NCBI RefSeq assembly: GCF_020005165.1
Contig: NZ_JAHCLT010000002.1
Span: 310,001-374,000 of the forward strand
From: Kangiella taiwanensis
GTDB lineage: Bacteria; Pseudomonadota; Gammaproteobacteria; Enterobacterales; Kangiellaceae
Length of the DNA: 64,000 nt
Direction of reading: 5' to 3'
Shown: positions 55,563 through 64,000 of the stretch, one piece after another
Numbering within the stretch: position 1 is the first letter of the stretch
Layout of the letters: every line of letters begins with the position of its first letter
Made by a program: the position numbers and the translations under genes
The notes under the pieces: generated by a model
The model's input: only the letters and a program-made list of their open reading frames with translations
Databases searched by the model: none
Told to the model about the DNA's origin: nothing

Positions 55563-55770
55563 CGAAATTGTTTAGTCCAAAGCGTTCTCTACTTTGGGCC
55601 CTGACCAGTGAATCTGTCTCTGTCGACCTTCTTTTCTTTAAAACTTTCTAACTTAATCTTTCTTTATACTTTTAAATGCTTCTAAACTGTTTAGCCCAAA
55701 GCGTTCTACTTCTTTAGGCCCAACCTTATTTTCTTTAACGCTTTTCTAACTTAGCCTTTCTTCTTAATTT
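55563..55770. repeat. Imperfect tandem repeat spanning the aspS 3' end
   Basis: Two copies of a unit with the core TTTAGYCCAAAGCGTTCT (about 55569-55586 and 55689-55706), each followed by a C/T-rich block (TTTTCTTTAA...TTTCTAACTTA) and spaced about 120 nt. On the aspS strand each core forms a hairpin (CCAAAG paired with CTTTGG around a short loop). The copy nearest aspS runs into its last codons and stop. The rest of the 296-nt yebC-aspS gap holds no gene. Confidence 0.65.
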
Positions 55771-57520
55771 CGATACCCAGCTCATCAAGCAATTTGTCTT
55801 CAATATTGCTCGGTGCTTGTGTTAATGGGCAGCTGGCTGTGGTCGTTTTCGGGAACGCGATAACATCACGAATCGAATCTGCGCCGACCATTAACATGAC
55901 TAAGCGATCAAGACCGAATGCTAGTCCACCGTGTGGAGGGCAGCCGAATTTCAACGCGTCTAATAAGAAGCCAAACTTCTCGCGCTGCTCAGTTTCATCA
56001 ATACCAAGAATACCAAATACCGCTTCTTGCATCGCTTCGTTGTGAATACGAACCGAGCCACCGCCGACTTCGCTGCCGTTAAGCACCATGTCATACGCTT
56101 TAGATAAAGTTCCTGTTGGATCGTTTTTCACAGCATCCACATCATCTTCTTTTGGCGCGGTGAACGGATGGTGTAGCGCATGGACTTGACCATCAATTTC
56201 TTCAAACATTGGGAAATCAACAACCCAAAGCGGCTTCCACTCGTCTTTGACTAGGCCAAGGTCCTGCGCCGTCTTTAAGCGCAACGCGCCCATAGCGTCA
56301 GCAACCGTCATCTTGGTATCAGAGCCAAAGAAGATGATGTCGCCCTCTTCAGCACCGACTTTTTCAATGATGTTGAGCGCGACCTCTTCACCTAAGAACT
56401 TTAAGACTGGACTTTGGATACCTTCAGCACCAGCGCCATTAATCTTCATCCAAGCGAGGCCTTTGGCACCATAAACACCAACAAACTTTGTGTATTCGTC
56501 GATTTGTTTACGGCTAAATTGTGCACCACCTGGTACACGTAACGCCGCTACACGACTCTTGTCATCATTCGCTGGTCCTGCAAAAACTTTAAACTCAACG
56601 TCTTTAACCAGCTCATCAACTGTGACCAACTCAGTGTCCATGCGCAGATCAGGCTTATCCGAACCATAACGCTCCATCGCTTCCGCGTATGGCATGCGCG
56701 GGAACTCAGGAAGGTCAATATCTTTAAGTTCTTTAAACAGATGACGAATCAATCCTTCCATCAACTGCATAATCTCTTCTTGGTTTAAGAAAGACGTTTC
56801 AATATCCAGCTGAGTAAACTCTGGCTGACGATCTGCACGTAAATCTTCATCGCGAAAACACTTCACGATCTGGTAATAACGATCGAAACCAGACATCATC
56901 AACAGCTGTTTAAACAACTGAGGAGATTGTGGCAACGCATAAAATGATCCTTTGTGAACGCGGCTTGGCACTAAATAATCACGCGCACCCTCTGGAGTTG
57001 CTTTTGTCAAAATCGGCGTTTCCACGTCAATAAAACCGTGATCATCCATGTAACGACGCATGGCACTCGTCACTTTGTGACGGAAAATCAATTTCTGAGC
57101 CATTTCAGGACGACGCAGGTCCAAATAGCGATACTTGAGGCGCTGCTCTTCTGACGCTTCAAGGTTCTCATCAATTGGAATTGCAGGTGGTTTAGCACGG
57201 TTTAAGATTTCTATCTCTTGCGCTAGCACTTCAATCTCGCCCGATGCCATGTTTTTATTCACCATGTCATCAGGGCGCGCACGCACCTGACCTTTGACCT
57301 GAATGACGAACTCACTGCGCAGCTGTTCAGCTAAACTGAAAAGCTCTTTGAAGTCTGGATCGACGACGACTTGGATAATCCCAGTACGGTCTCTCAGCTG
57401 TAAAAAGATTAAGCCACCTAAATCACGACGACGGTGGACCCAGCCTGACAAAGTAACCGTTTGATTTTCTTCATTTTTTGATAAGTCGCCACAATAGTGA
57501 CTACGCATTTCAGTTGCCAT
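55751..57520 (-). CDS. aspS: Aspartyl-tRNA synthetase
   Basis: 589 residues, bacterial type. N-terminal OB anticodon-binding domain (about 1-105, [21 protein letters not shown]), class II catalytic core with motif 2 ([18 protein letters not shown]), the bacterial GAD insertion (about 285-420), and motif 3 ([13 protein letters not shown]). It charges tRNA-Asp. Upstream of yebC in the conserved order. Confidence 0.97.
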   Translation of the reverse strand: MATEMRSHYCGDLSKNEENQTVTLSGWVHRRRDLGGLIFLQLRDRTGIIQVVVDPDFKELFSLAEQLRSEFVIQVKGQVRARPDDMVNKNMASGEIEVLAQEIEILNRAKPPAIPIDENLEASEEQRLKYRYLDLRRPEMAQKLIFRHKVTSAMRRYMDDHGFIDVETPILTKATPEGARDYLVPSRVHKGSFYALPQSPQLFKQLLMMSGFDRYYQIVKCFRDEDLRADRQPEFTQLDIETSFLNQEEIMQLMEGLIRHLFKELKDIDLPEFPRMPYAEAMERYGSDKPDLRMDTELVTVDELVKDVEFKVFAGPANDDKSRVAALRVPGGAQFSRKQIDEYTKFVGVYGAKGLAWMKINGAGAEGIQSPVLKFLGEEVALNIIEKVGAEEGDIIFFGSDTKMTVADAMGALRLKTAQDLGLVKDEWKPLWVVDFPMFEEIDGQVHALHHPFTAPKEDDVDAVKNDPTGTLSKAYDMVLNGSEVGGGSVRIHNEAMQEAVFGILGIDETEQREKFGFLLDALKFGCPPHGGLAFGLDRLVMLMVGADSIRDVIAFPKTTTASCPLTQAPSNIEDKLLDELGIEIKKKG

Positions 57521-57651
57521 AAGTATTCTTTCTGCCTGAAGCTTTGTTGCTTATTAATCGGTTAACGCTGGAGTCTACCCTGCCAGCGTTAGAAAAGACG
57601 CCATATAGTACGTGAGACAAGGGTTTGTCGCAAGTTACCTGTCCCAAGCAA

Positions 57652-57718
57652 CTGTACAAAATTTGTCACAAAAGCGTCTTATGCCTGAAATTCGACTGTC
57701 ACAAACCTCTTAGATAAT
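57652..57718 (+). promoter_or_regulatory. PhoB-type promoter (tandem Pho boxes and -10) of the ornithine-lipid synthase
   Basis: Half-sites on an 11-bp register: CTGTACA (57652), TTGTCAC (57663), GCGTCTT (57674), CTGAAAT (57685) and CTGTCAC (57696). The E. coli Pho box is two CTGTCAT-like 7-mers separated by 4 bp. The last half-site ends at 57702, exactly 10 bp before a -10 box GATAAT (57713-57718), the spacing used by PhoB-activated promoters where the Pho box replaces the -35. A further good box follows at 57737-57754. Confidence 0.65.
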
Positions 57719-57736
57719 GCGAGCTATGAACAAAGC

Positions 57737-57754
57737 ATGTCATAAACCTGTAAT
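57737..57754 (+). promoter_or_regulatory. Second Pho box next to the start codon
   Basis: ATGTCAT-AAAC-CTGTAAT matches the 7-4-7 Pho box at 12 of 14 half-site positions. It ends 27 nt before the start codon at 57782, overlapping the leader, so it may strengthen PhoB binding or act from a second start. Confidence 0.6.
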
Positions 57755-57781
57755 TTATCGTGACAACAGGAAGGTGAACCC

Positions 57782-59482
57782 ATGATAGACAGTAAAGAGG
57801 TTGTTGAACAATTTCTACCCCAACTAGAGAAATCGCCTAAGCTTCAGTCTGGCGCAACTCGACTGCTGGCTCGACTGTTTCACCAAGAAGAAGTTAACGA
57901 TTTTATTGAACAAAACAAACACATGTCGCATGTGGACTTCCTTGAAACGGTGAATCAACGATTAGGGCTAAGCTACACAGTCTCAAATTCCAGTTTAGAG
58001 AATATCCCCGTGTCAGGCAGAGTGGTCATTATCGCAAACCACCCCCTAGGTTCGCTCGATGGCCTTGCTCTGCTTGCCCTAATACATTCGGTTAGAAAAG
58101 ACGTCAAAATAGTGGTCAACGAGCTGTTGTGGTCAATGTCACCGCTACGTCCTTTCTTTTTGCCCATTAACAACATGAGCAAAAGCGGCAACCCCAAGGA
58201 AAAACTCCTCAACATCCAACAGTCCTTAGAAGCAGAAGAAGCCGTTATTTTCTTCCCTGCTGGCGAGGTGTCGCGCTTATCCTTCAAGGGTATTCGTGAT
58301 GGCAAGTGGCGCTCAGGATTTTTAAAAATGGCCAAGCAAACCAAGTCGCCGATCCTTCCGGTACATGTTGGCGGCAAAAACTCACGTTTTTTCTATGGCT
58401 TCTCATTAATCGCTAAGCCATTAAGTGCTTTATTCCTGGTGCGTGAAATGTTTAAGAATGTCTCATTAACCTTGCCTATTAAAATTGGCAAACTTATCCC
58501 TTTTTCTTCTTTCAGCGGTATGTTGCCCAGCAGTAAAGAAAGTATCACTCGCTTCAAGCAACATGTCTACGGTCTAAAACGTGATCGTCAAGAGCTGTTT
58601 GAGACCGAACGAGCCATCGCTCACCCTGAAAGCCGAAAAGTCTTAATCGAAGAGCTGAATCAATGTGCTCAAATTGGTGAAACCGCAGATGGTAAAACCA
58701 TTTATTTGCTCGAAAATACTGCAGACTCGGCGCTGTTGCGTGAAATCGGGCGGTTACGTGAAATTGCTTTTCGCGCTGTAGGCGAAGGCACAGGTAATCG
58801 CCGAGACATGGATAAATTCGACTACTATTACAAACACATTGTTTTGTGGGATCAAAGCGATATGGAAATTGTCGGCAGCTACCGCATCGCCGATATTCAT
58901 ACCTTTAGCGAGGACCAAACCCTTTACTCAGAAACCTTGTTTAGCTACGAGGAAAGCTTACAGAAGAAGTTTCCCACGGCGATGGAACTGGGAAGAAGTT
59001 TCATTCAGCCGAAATACTGGGGAAAACGTAGCCTAGATTACCTATGGTTCGGTATTGGCGCTTATATCCGACAAAACCCACATATTCGTTATTTGTTTGG
59101 TTCTGTCAGCTTAAGCAATGATTACCCCAGCTACGCCAAAGACATGCTGGTGTATTATTTCAGCACCTACTATGGTTCAGAGCTAAACTTGGTCCGCTCG
59201 TTTAATCCTTATCGAATTAAGCCAGTTCAGAAAGCTAAATTGGAACAGTTATTTAATCACCTTGAGCAGCCAGAAGCCTTTAAAGTCCTTAAGAGAGAGC
59301 TTGGCTCTATGGGTGTCAGTGTTCCTACTCTATTTAAACAGTACAGCGACCTGTGTGAAGAAGACGGCGTCACCTTCTACGACTTTGGTGTTGACCCTGA
59401 TTTTGGCGACTGCGTGGATAGCGTTGTCTGGGTTGATATGCTGAAACTTAAAGAAAAAAAGCGTAAACGCTACATCGATTAA
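57782..59482 (+). CDS. olsF: Two-domain acyltransferase, OlsF-like ornithine lipid synthase
   Basis: 566 residues. The N-terminal half is a PlsC-type O-acyltransferase: IIANHPLGSLDGLALL (about 81-96, catalytic His and Asp, here HxxxxxD rather than HxxxxD), and FFPAGEVSRLSFKGIRDGKW near residues 158-177 as the FPEGT-like motif. The C-terminal half (about 290-540) is an OlsB/hemolysin-like GNAT N-acyltransferase (MEIVGSYRIAD, AMELGRSFIQPKYWGKRSLDYLW). OlsF of Serratia and Flavobacteria makes ornithine lipids with both activities in one chain. AAGG Shine-Dalgarno 8 to 9 nt upstream. The PhoB-type promoter supports this reading, because ornithine lipids replace phospholipids in phosphate starvation. 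Confidence 0.82.
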   Translation: MIDSKEVVEQFLPQLEKSPKLQSGATRLLARLFHQEEVNDFIEQNKHMSHVDFLETVNQRLGLSYTVSNSSLENIPVSGRVVIIANHPLGSLDGLALLALIHSVRKDVKIVVNELLWSMSPLRPFFLPINNMSKSGNPKEKLLNIQQSLEAEEAVIFFPAGEVSRLSFKGIRDGKWRSGFLKMAKQTKSPILPVHVGGKNSRFFYGFSLIAKPLSALFLVREMFKNVSLTLPIKIGKLIPFSSFSGMLPSSKESITRFKQHVYGLKRDRQELFETERAIAHPESRKVLIEELNQCAQIGETADGKTIYLLENTADSALLREIGRLREIAFRAVGEGTGNRRDMDKFDYYYKHIVLWDQSDMEIVGSYRIADIHTFSEDQTLYSETLFSYEESLQKKFPTAMELGRSFIQPKYWGKRSLDYLWFGIGAYIRQNPHIRYLFGSVSLSNDYPSYAKDMLVYYFSTYYGSELNLVRSFNPYRIKPVQKAKLEQLFNHLEQPEAFKVLKRELGSMGVSVPTLFKQYSDLCEEDGVTFYDFGVDPDFGDCVDSVVWVDMLKLKEKKRKRYID

Positions 59483-59525
59483 CTCACAAAATTCATAATA
59501 ATAAACTTCTCTAGTACAACACTTT

Positions 59526-59570
59526 AAGCCTGCGATGTGCCCCTATCAGCATTGCAGGCTTTTCTTTTTA
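59526..59570 (+). terminator. Terminator after the acyltransferase gene
   Basis: A 12-bp stem with one G-U pair (AAGCCTGCGATG / CATTGCAGGCTT, 59526-59537 and 59550-59561) followed by a T-rich run. Confidence 0.82.
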
Positions 59571-59625
59571 TTAGATCAGCGCTATAACTTTCTTTACCTT
59601 AAAAAATACACAACAAGGATCTGTG

Positions 59626-59976
59626 ATGAGTAAAACATTGATCAACTACGTTGAATTCCCCGCGAATAATTTAGAATCCACAAAGGATTTCTTCCAAAAA
59701 GCGTTTGGCTGGAAGTTTGTCGACTATGGCCCTGAATACAGCGCATTCAGCGAGTCGGGATTAGAAGGTGGCTTTTTTCAGTCAAACCTCAAGGCCAGCA
59801 CGGAAAACGGCAGCGCCCTCATCGTGCTCTACTCTGAGTCGTTAGAAGACACTCAAAAAGTGGTGGAAGATTTAGGCGGCACAGTCATCAAGCCTATCTT
59901 TTCATTCCCTGGCGGTCGCCGGTTTCACTTTACCGAACCAAGCGGTAATGAACTGGCGATTTGGTCGGATAAATAA
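59626..59976 (+). CDS. VOC-family (glyoxalase/dioxygenase-like) protein
   Basis: 116 residues from ATG at 59626 with AAGGA 6 nt upstream (a GTG 3 nt earlier is in frame). Two beta-alpha-beta-beta-beta units: INYVEFPANNLESTKDFFQKAFGW with YSAFSESGLEGGFF, then ALIVLYSESLEDTQKVVEDLGG and FTEPSGNELAIWSDK. The final Glu-containing strand is typical of metal-binding VOC proteins. Substrate unknown. Its stop overlaps the next start (TAATG). Confidence 0.85.
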   Translation: MSKTLINYVEFPANNLESTKDFFQKAFGWKFVDYGPEYSAFSESGLEGGFFQSNLKASTENGSALIVLYSESLEDTQKVVEDLGGTVIKPIFSFPGGRRFHFTEPSGNELAIWSDK

Positions 59977-60242
59977 TGTTTTACCTATTAGTCTTTACGG
60001 CCACCATATTCGTGCTATTTATAATAGTAATGAATGTTCTCTATTTAAGAATAGTTTTACCTACATTAGAAAATTCAAGCCCCGAGTTACTACCATCTAA
60101 GCAAAAGCAACAAATTAAAGAGTATTTGTCTGTATCTACAGACAACATGAGCAAAATCAATTTTTTACTAAAACATTATCAGCTCATAGCTATTTTGCTG
60201 TTACTTACTAACTTGTTTTTGGCATTGACAGTCTTAAATTAG
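59976..60242 (+). CDS. Small two-helix membrane protein
   Basis: 88 residues, start overlapping the VOC gene stop by one base (TAATG). Helices at about 1-23 and 66-86, with a polar loop (LPSKQKQQIKEYLSVSTDNM) between. No family recognised. Its end overlaps the convergent VOC gene by 4 nt. Confidence 0.65.
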   Translation: MFYLLVFTATIFVLFIIVMNVLYLRIVLPTLENSSPELLPSKQKQQIKEYLSVSTDNMSKINFLLKHYQLIAILLLLTNLFLALTVLN

Positions 60243-60643
60243 AACCGTGAGCGTAACTCGACAGTGTTGCCTTCAGGGTCTTGGATATAAATCGACTGTC
60301 CAAAGCCCTGGGCACCATAGCGCTCATCAAACTCTCCGACGTCAACGCCATGGCTTTCTAGGTGTTGCTTAATATCAGATTCAGAAATAGCTTTTAGCTG
60401 AAGACAGAAGTGGTCAAGGTTATTGCCGCTTGTTGAAGGGGCTTCGCCTCCCGTGCGCCCTAGCTTGCCATCGACTGTTACGAGATCGATTAAAGCACTC
60501 CCTGCACGCAACTGAGTCAACCCCAGTTCTTCAGAGGTTTCGCGCTCTAGAGTGCAGTTTAGGACACCACAGTAAAACTCTAGCATTGCTGCTAACTTGC
60601 TGGTTCGTAAGACAATGTGATCAATTCCGGCGATCTCGAACAT
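60239..60643 (-). CDS. VOC-family protein, glyoxalase-like
   Basis: 134 residues. IDHIVLRTSKLAAMLEFYCGVLNCTLERE at the N-terminus with the metal-ligand His, LDHFCLQLKAI with a second His, and the C-terminal YIQDPEGNTVELRSRF with the ligand Glu: the full set for a metal-dependent VOC enzyme. Closest in style to the YwbC/lactoylglutathione-lyase-like group. Unrelated in strand and sequence to the VOC gene at 59626. Confidence 0.87.
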   Translation of the reverse strand: MFEIAGIDHIVLRTSKLAAMLEFYCGVLNCTLERETSEELGLTQLRAGSALIDLVTVDGKLGRTGGEAPSTSGNNLDHFCLQLKAISESDIKQHLESHGVDVGEFDERYGAQGFGQSIYIQDPEGNTVELRSRF

Positions 60644-60736
60644 AGTGAATCTAGATCATTTGTTGTGACGTCAGTTTACTGCTGATGTTCGATGAACACC
60701 AGCAGAGCTCGATTGGTATTAATAAAGACAGCTGAG

Positions 60737-61957
60737 TTAGTTTTTATCGACAACTTTTACAAGCAACTCTTCAAGAAGTCGATAATACATGTGACACAAA
60801 CGATTGAGTTCACTAATCGAAACGCATTCGTTTGCTTGGTGAATGGTTTTATTGCAAGGCCCCAGTTCTATGACTTGAGTCGCCAGCTGCTTGATATAGC
60901 GACCATCAGAGATACCACCACCTGTCGTCAACTTGGTTTTGATCTGGCTTTCTTGTTGGATCACTTTTTGCACGGTTTTTCTGAGCTTACCGCGGCGTGT
61001 GATATAAGGCTCCGCTTCATGTTCCCATGAGAACTCTGCGTCCAAACCGTATTTTTTTGCTTTCTTTTCAACGTAACCAGTGATTTTTTCGAAAGAGTTC
61101 CGTGGTGAATAGCGAAAATTAAACAGCATTTCTAAACTCGCAGGCGTGACATTCATGGCGCCACTTCCCGAGTGTACTTTCACCAACTGGAAGCTGGTTG
61201 ACGGAAAGTAGCGGCTAGGCATATCCCAGCGTTTCGTCGCCAACTTATGAATCAACTTTGAAGAATTATGAATAGGATTACTAAGCTGCTCAGGATAACC
61301 TACATGGCCCTGCTTCCCTCGTATGGTGATTTTACCGTTAATCGAACCACGACGTCCGATTCTAATCGAATCACCCAGCCGTTTCTCTGTGGTCGGCTCG
61401 CCGACAATGGCGTAGTCAATAACTTCACCACGCTGCTGCAAGCTCGATACAATATGTTTAGTGCCATCGACAGCATCACCTTCTTCGTCGCTTGTCAGCA
61501 TAAAGCCAATACTGCCTTTGTGCTTAGGGTGTCTTTTGACAAAAGCTTCCACAGCCACAATCATCGCCGCCAAACTGCCTTTCATATCTGAAGCACCGCG
61601 ACCGAAAATCATGCCATCCTTTATCGTCGGAACAAAAGGCTCCGTGTCCCAGCGAGCATTTTGTCCCGGCGGCACCACATCAGTATGGCCAGAGAACACT
61701 ACTGATGGCTGTTCGAGAGACTCACCGCGTTTCGCCCACAAGTTCGTCACCTCAGCCTTGTTGAAATACTCCGTCGCAAACCCCACCGCCTCTAAGCGCT
61801 CAGCAAGAAGCTCACTACAGCCAGCGTCCACAGGCGTCACGGATGGTCTGCGTATCAGCTCTTGGACTAACTCTACAATAGCGCTTTGATACTGTGCCTG
61901 CTCAATAGGTGCGACGGCGTAAGGTAAGTCGGGTAAGCCTTTAAATGATTTAAACAT
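60737..61957 (-). CDS. dapE: Succinyl-diaminopimelate desuccinylase
   Basis: 406 residues; the family is usually about 375. M20 metallopeptidase fold: VFSGHTDVVPPG (metal His and Asp), GRGASDMKGSLAAMI (bridging Asp), SDEEGDAVDGT (catalytic and ligand Glu), and GEPTTEKRLGD. Start ATG 61957 has AGAGGA 5 nt upstream, so the roughly 30-residue N-terminal extension (FKSFKGLPDLPYAVAPIEQA) before LVQELIRRPSVTPVDAG appears genuine. It acts two steps before the decarboxylase half of LysAC in the same pathway. Confidence 0.94.
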   Translation of the reverse strand: MFKSFKGLPDLPYAVAPIEQAQYQSAIVELVQELIRRPSVTPVDAGCSELLAERLEAVGFATEYFNKAEVTNLWAKRGESLEQPSVVFSGHTDVVPPGQNARWDTEPFVPTIKDGMIFGRGASDMKGSLAAMIVAVEAFVKRHPKHKGSIGFMLTSDEEGDAVDGTKHIVSSLQQRGEVIDYAIVGEPTTEKRLGDSIRIGRRGSINGKITIRGKQGHVGYPEQLSNPIHNSSKLIHKLATKRWDMPSRYFPSTSFQLVKVHSGSGAMNVTPASLEMLFNFRYSPRNSFEKITGYVEKKAKKYGLDAEFSWEHEAEPYITRRGKLRKTVQKVIQQESQIKTKLTTGGGISDGRYIKQLATQVIELGPCNKTIHQANECVSISELNRLCHMYYRLLEELLVKVVDKN

Positions 61958-62132
61958 ACAAATCCTCTTAGGTTTTGCTCTTTATAAGCGATTTGCATGA
62001 CAGCCAGAGTACAACTTGATGACAGTTTGATGTTACTTTTGAAAATCAATAAGTTATATCAGAGAGGACTTCCTTTATATTGCCCATAACTTGTATTAGA
62101 GTATGTGAATCCATCACTAGATTGCGTTTATT

Positions 62133-63791
62133 ATGAAAAAAATGATTCTTACTTTGATAGCCGCTTTAGCCTGTAATTTTATGGGGACAGGCACTGCACA
62201 AGCGTTACCAACACTGCTACATAACGTCAAAGGCTATACTTTTGAAGATGGCGAGTTAAAGCAATTTAATAGCATTCTCTTCGAAGATAGCGTCATTTTA
62301 GCCACAGGCAGCCAAGAGGAACTGGCTGACTTGCACAGTTTTAGTATCTCCATTGATGGTAAAGGCAAAACGCTGTTACCCGGCTTAATTGATGCTCATG
62401 GCCACATACTCGGCTTAGGGCTGAACTTAATGCGCGTTAACCTTCGTGGGATTGAGTCTGAAGCTGAAACAGTCAAACAGGTTTCCGAATACGCAAACAA
62501 CAATCCTGATACTCGTTGGGTTTTGGGTCGAGGTTGGAACCAGGTGTTATGGCTAAATAAAGAGTTCCCGACGAAATCGTCACTGGATAAAGTGATCGCT
62601 GATCGCCCTGTGTGGTTAAGCCGTATTGACGGTCACGCCGGTTGGGCTAATAGCAAAGCACTGCAACTCGCTGGCATCGACAAAAACACTCCGGATCCTG
62701 AGGGCGGCAAAATTATCCGAGATGAACAGGGCCAAGCAACTGGCGTCTTGATTGATGCCGCAATGAGCTTAGTCGAAAATAAGATCCCGCCACTGAACAA
62801 GAAAGAACGCAAAACTGCACTCAAGCTAGCTTTTGACCACCTGATCAGTCTTGGTATTACCTCGGTTCATGATGCTGGTGTTGACTTTGAGACTTATAAA
62901 TTAATGCTGGAGCTTTCGGGTAAGAACCGTATCCCGCTTCGAGTTTACGCTATGCTGAGCGGTGCAGACCCTCGCTTAGAAACCATGCTTAAGTACGGAA
63001 AAGTTGAACATCCTTTCTTAAAAATACAGTCGGTCAAGCTCTACACAGACGGTGCCTTAGGTAGCCGTGGTGCCGCACTTCTTGAACCATACTCTGACGA
63101 GCCAGACAATAAGGGACTATTGCTGACTTCTTCCGACAAGCTAGGGAGATACTTAACACTGATCACTAAATACGGCTTCCAAACCAACATCCATGCAATT
63201 GGCGATGCGGCCAATCATATGGTGCTTGAGGAATTGTCGAAACTAAAGAAAGAAAGCTCCTCTAAAGTATTGCGCCATAGAATTGAGCACGCGCAAGTCG
63301 TTGTGCCAGAAGAAATCCCGATGTTTGCTAAACTTGGCGTCATCGCTTCAATGCAACCCACTCACGCCACGAGCGATATGAATATGGCAGGCGATCGCTT
63401 GGGCGAAGAGCGCCTAAAAGGCGCCTATGCATGGCGCACCTTCCTTGATAATGACGTGGTTATCGCTTCAGGTTCAGACTTCCCCGTCGAAAAGGCAAAC
63501 CCTTTCTTGGGACTGCATGCGGCAGTGACCCGCCAAGATTCTGACAACTTACCTAAAGAGGGCTGGCTTCCATCACAAAAACTGACTGTTGCCGAAGCAT
63601 TGAAAAGCTTCACCATTGATGCTGCGTTTGCTGGTTTTTGGGAAAACGCCATTGGCTCGCTAGAGGAAGGGAAAAAAGCCGACTTCATCCTCATTGATAA
63701 GGATATTTTTAAAATTTCTGAGGACAAAATTGATGATGTCCAAGTTCTAGAAACCTGGATTAATGGAAAGCGAATTCACTCAACTGAGTGA
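62133..63791 (+). CDS. Exported amidohydrolase family 3 (YtcJ-like)
   Basis: 552 residues with a signal peptide (MKKMILTLIAALACNFMGTGTAQA). Metal site LPGLIDAHGHILGLG (HxH), a conserved Lys/Glu-type region KLYTDGALGSRGAALLEPY, then NIHAIGDAANHMVLEEL and HRIEHAQVV with further ligand His, and ASGSDFPVEKANPF with the catalytic Asp. This is the YtcJ/NfdA-like amidohydrolase group, which hydrolyses amide or formamide bonds of unknown substrates. Exported to the periplasm or beyond. Monocistronic, followed by a terminator. Confidence 0.88.
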   Translation: MKKMILTLIAALACNFMGTGTAQALPTLLHNVKGYTFEDGELKQFNSILFEDSVILATGSQEELADLHSFSISIDGKGKTLLPGLIDAHGHILGLGLNLMRVNLRGIESEAETVKQVSEYANNNPDTRWVLGRGWNQVLWLNKEFPTKSSLDKVIADRPVWLSRIDGHAGWANSKALQLAGIDKNTPDPEGGKIIRDEQGQATGVLIDAAMSLVENKIPPLNKKERKTALKLAFDHLISLGITSVHDAGVDFETYKLMLELSGKNRIPLRVYAMLSGADPRLETMLKYGKVEHPFLKIQSVKLYTDGALGSRGAALLEPYSDEPDNKGLLLTSSDKLGRYLTLITKYGFQTNIHAIGDAANHMVLEELSKLKKESSSKVLRHRIEHAQVVVPEEIPMFAKLGVIASMQPTHATSDMNMAGDRLGEERLKGAYAWRTFLDNDVVIASGSDFPVEKANPFLGLHAAVTRQDSDNLPKEGWLPSQKLTVAEALKSFTIDAAFAGFWENAIGSLEEGKKADFILIDKDIFKISEDKIDDVQVLETWINGKRIHSTE

Positions 63792-63840
63792 TTCCTTAAA
63801 GTGATAATCCGTAGTGACTAGCTTGTCACTACAGCTCAAA

Positions 63841-63874
63841 CAATAAGCCAGCCTTAGTTGGCTTATTGTTTTTT
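63841..63874 (+). terminator. Terminator after the amidohydrolase gene
   Basis: A 10-bp perfect stem (CAATAAGCCA 63841-63850 / 63859-63868), 8-nt loop, then six T on the plus strand. It overlaps the stop codon of the convergent partial gene at 63863. Confidence 0.88.
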
Positions 63875-64000
63875 GCGCATTGCTTCTAACTCACTCCGTT
63901 TAATGCGTTTTACTGGTGGGTTCACCCAGTATGTATCCACATTGGAATGTGACGTTCTGCTAGCCTCATCAATATAGGCCATTTTTTCATAGTCCACTAT
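63863..64000 (-). CDS. C-terminal 45 residues of an unidentified protein
   Basis: An open frame on the minus strand from the window edge to TAA at 63863-63865: residues IVDYEKMAYIDEASRTSHSN, then VDTYWVNPPVKRIKRSELEA and MRKKQ. It is hydrophilic with a basic C-terminus. The start lies outside the window and no family can be named. Supported by the frame being open to the edge and by the neighbouring terminator. Confidence 0.55.
   Translation of the reverse strand: MVDYEKMAYIDEASRTSHSNVDTYWVNPPVKRIKRSELEAMRKKQ

Noticed and set aside
1-64000. Insertion sequences, prophage genes, CRISPR arrays, rRNA
   Set aside because: No transposase, integrase, phage structural gene, cas gene, regular spacer array or rRNA sequence was recognised in the window.

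Overview
The window is chromosomal DNA of a free-living gammaproteobacterium. The gene order of several core clusters is that of the class: lptG-lptF-(divergent)-pepA-holC-valS, tadA/guaA/guaB/xseA, der-bamB-yfgM-hisS-ispG-rodZ-pilW-rlmN-ndk, and queC-queE-cpoB-pal-tolB-tolA-tolR-tolQ-ybgC-ruvB next to ruvA-ruvC-yebC-aspS. Moderate GC, many secreted proteases and hydrolases and a fused aspartokinase/diaminopimelate decarboxylase suggest a marine, protein-degrading lineage such as Kangiellaceae; this placement is inference, since no rRNA is present.

Layout. 1-5400: secreted hydrolases on the minus strand (an M6 metalloprotease with PKD repeats running off the left edge, a coupled lipoprotein, a DUF4785-type protein and a lipase). 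5401-6842: a tRNA-Leu(CAA) locus with a duplicated tRNA 5' fragment, and a small XRE regulator/membrane protein pair. 7038-18733: DUF885 peptidase, RDD protein, LptFG, PepA, HolC, two accessory genes, ValS. 18783-21559: lysAC preceded by what reads as a complete peptide-leader attenuator for lysine. 21571-36894: TadA, GuaA, GuaB, XseA, then the Der-to-Ndk cluster. 37123-46430: BsuPI-domain protein, queuosine genes, Tol-Pal operon, RuvB. 46431-53180: an accessory block (YheS, small orphan genes, palindromic repeats) that separates ruvB from ruvA-ruvC. 53181-57520: RuvA, RuvC, YebC, AspS. 57600-64000: a two-domain ornithine-lipid-synthase-like acyltransferase with a PhoB-type promoter, two VOC proteins, DapE, an amidohydrolase, and the 3' end of an unknown gene.

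Most notable regulation. (1) Upstream of lysAC, a consensus sigma-70 promoter reads into a 24-codon ORF with seven lysines, mutually exclusive 1:2, 2:3 and 3:4 pairings and a strong terminator: a candidate lysine attenuator in which the leader ORF appears leaderless. (2) Upstream of the ornithine-lipid synthase, 11-bp-phased PhoB half-sites end 10 bp before a -10 box, which fits phosphate-starvation induction of a phosphorus-free lipid. (3) The tRNA-Leu promoter reads through a 5' hairpin and a 27-nt copy of the tRNA 5' end before the real tRNA.

How the genes work together: the window links envelope building (Lpt, Bam, Tol-Pal, RodZ), translation (four tRNA-related synthesis or editing genes plus ValS, HisS, AspS), lysine/diaminopimelate synthesis (LysAC, DapE), guanine nucleotide synthesis and Holliday junction processing.
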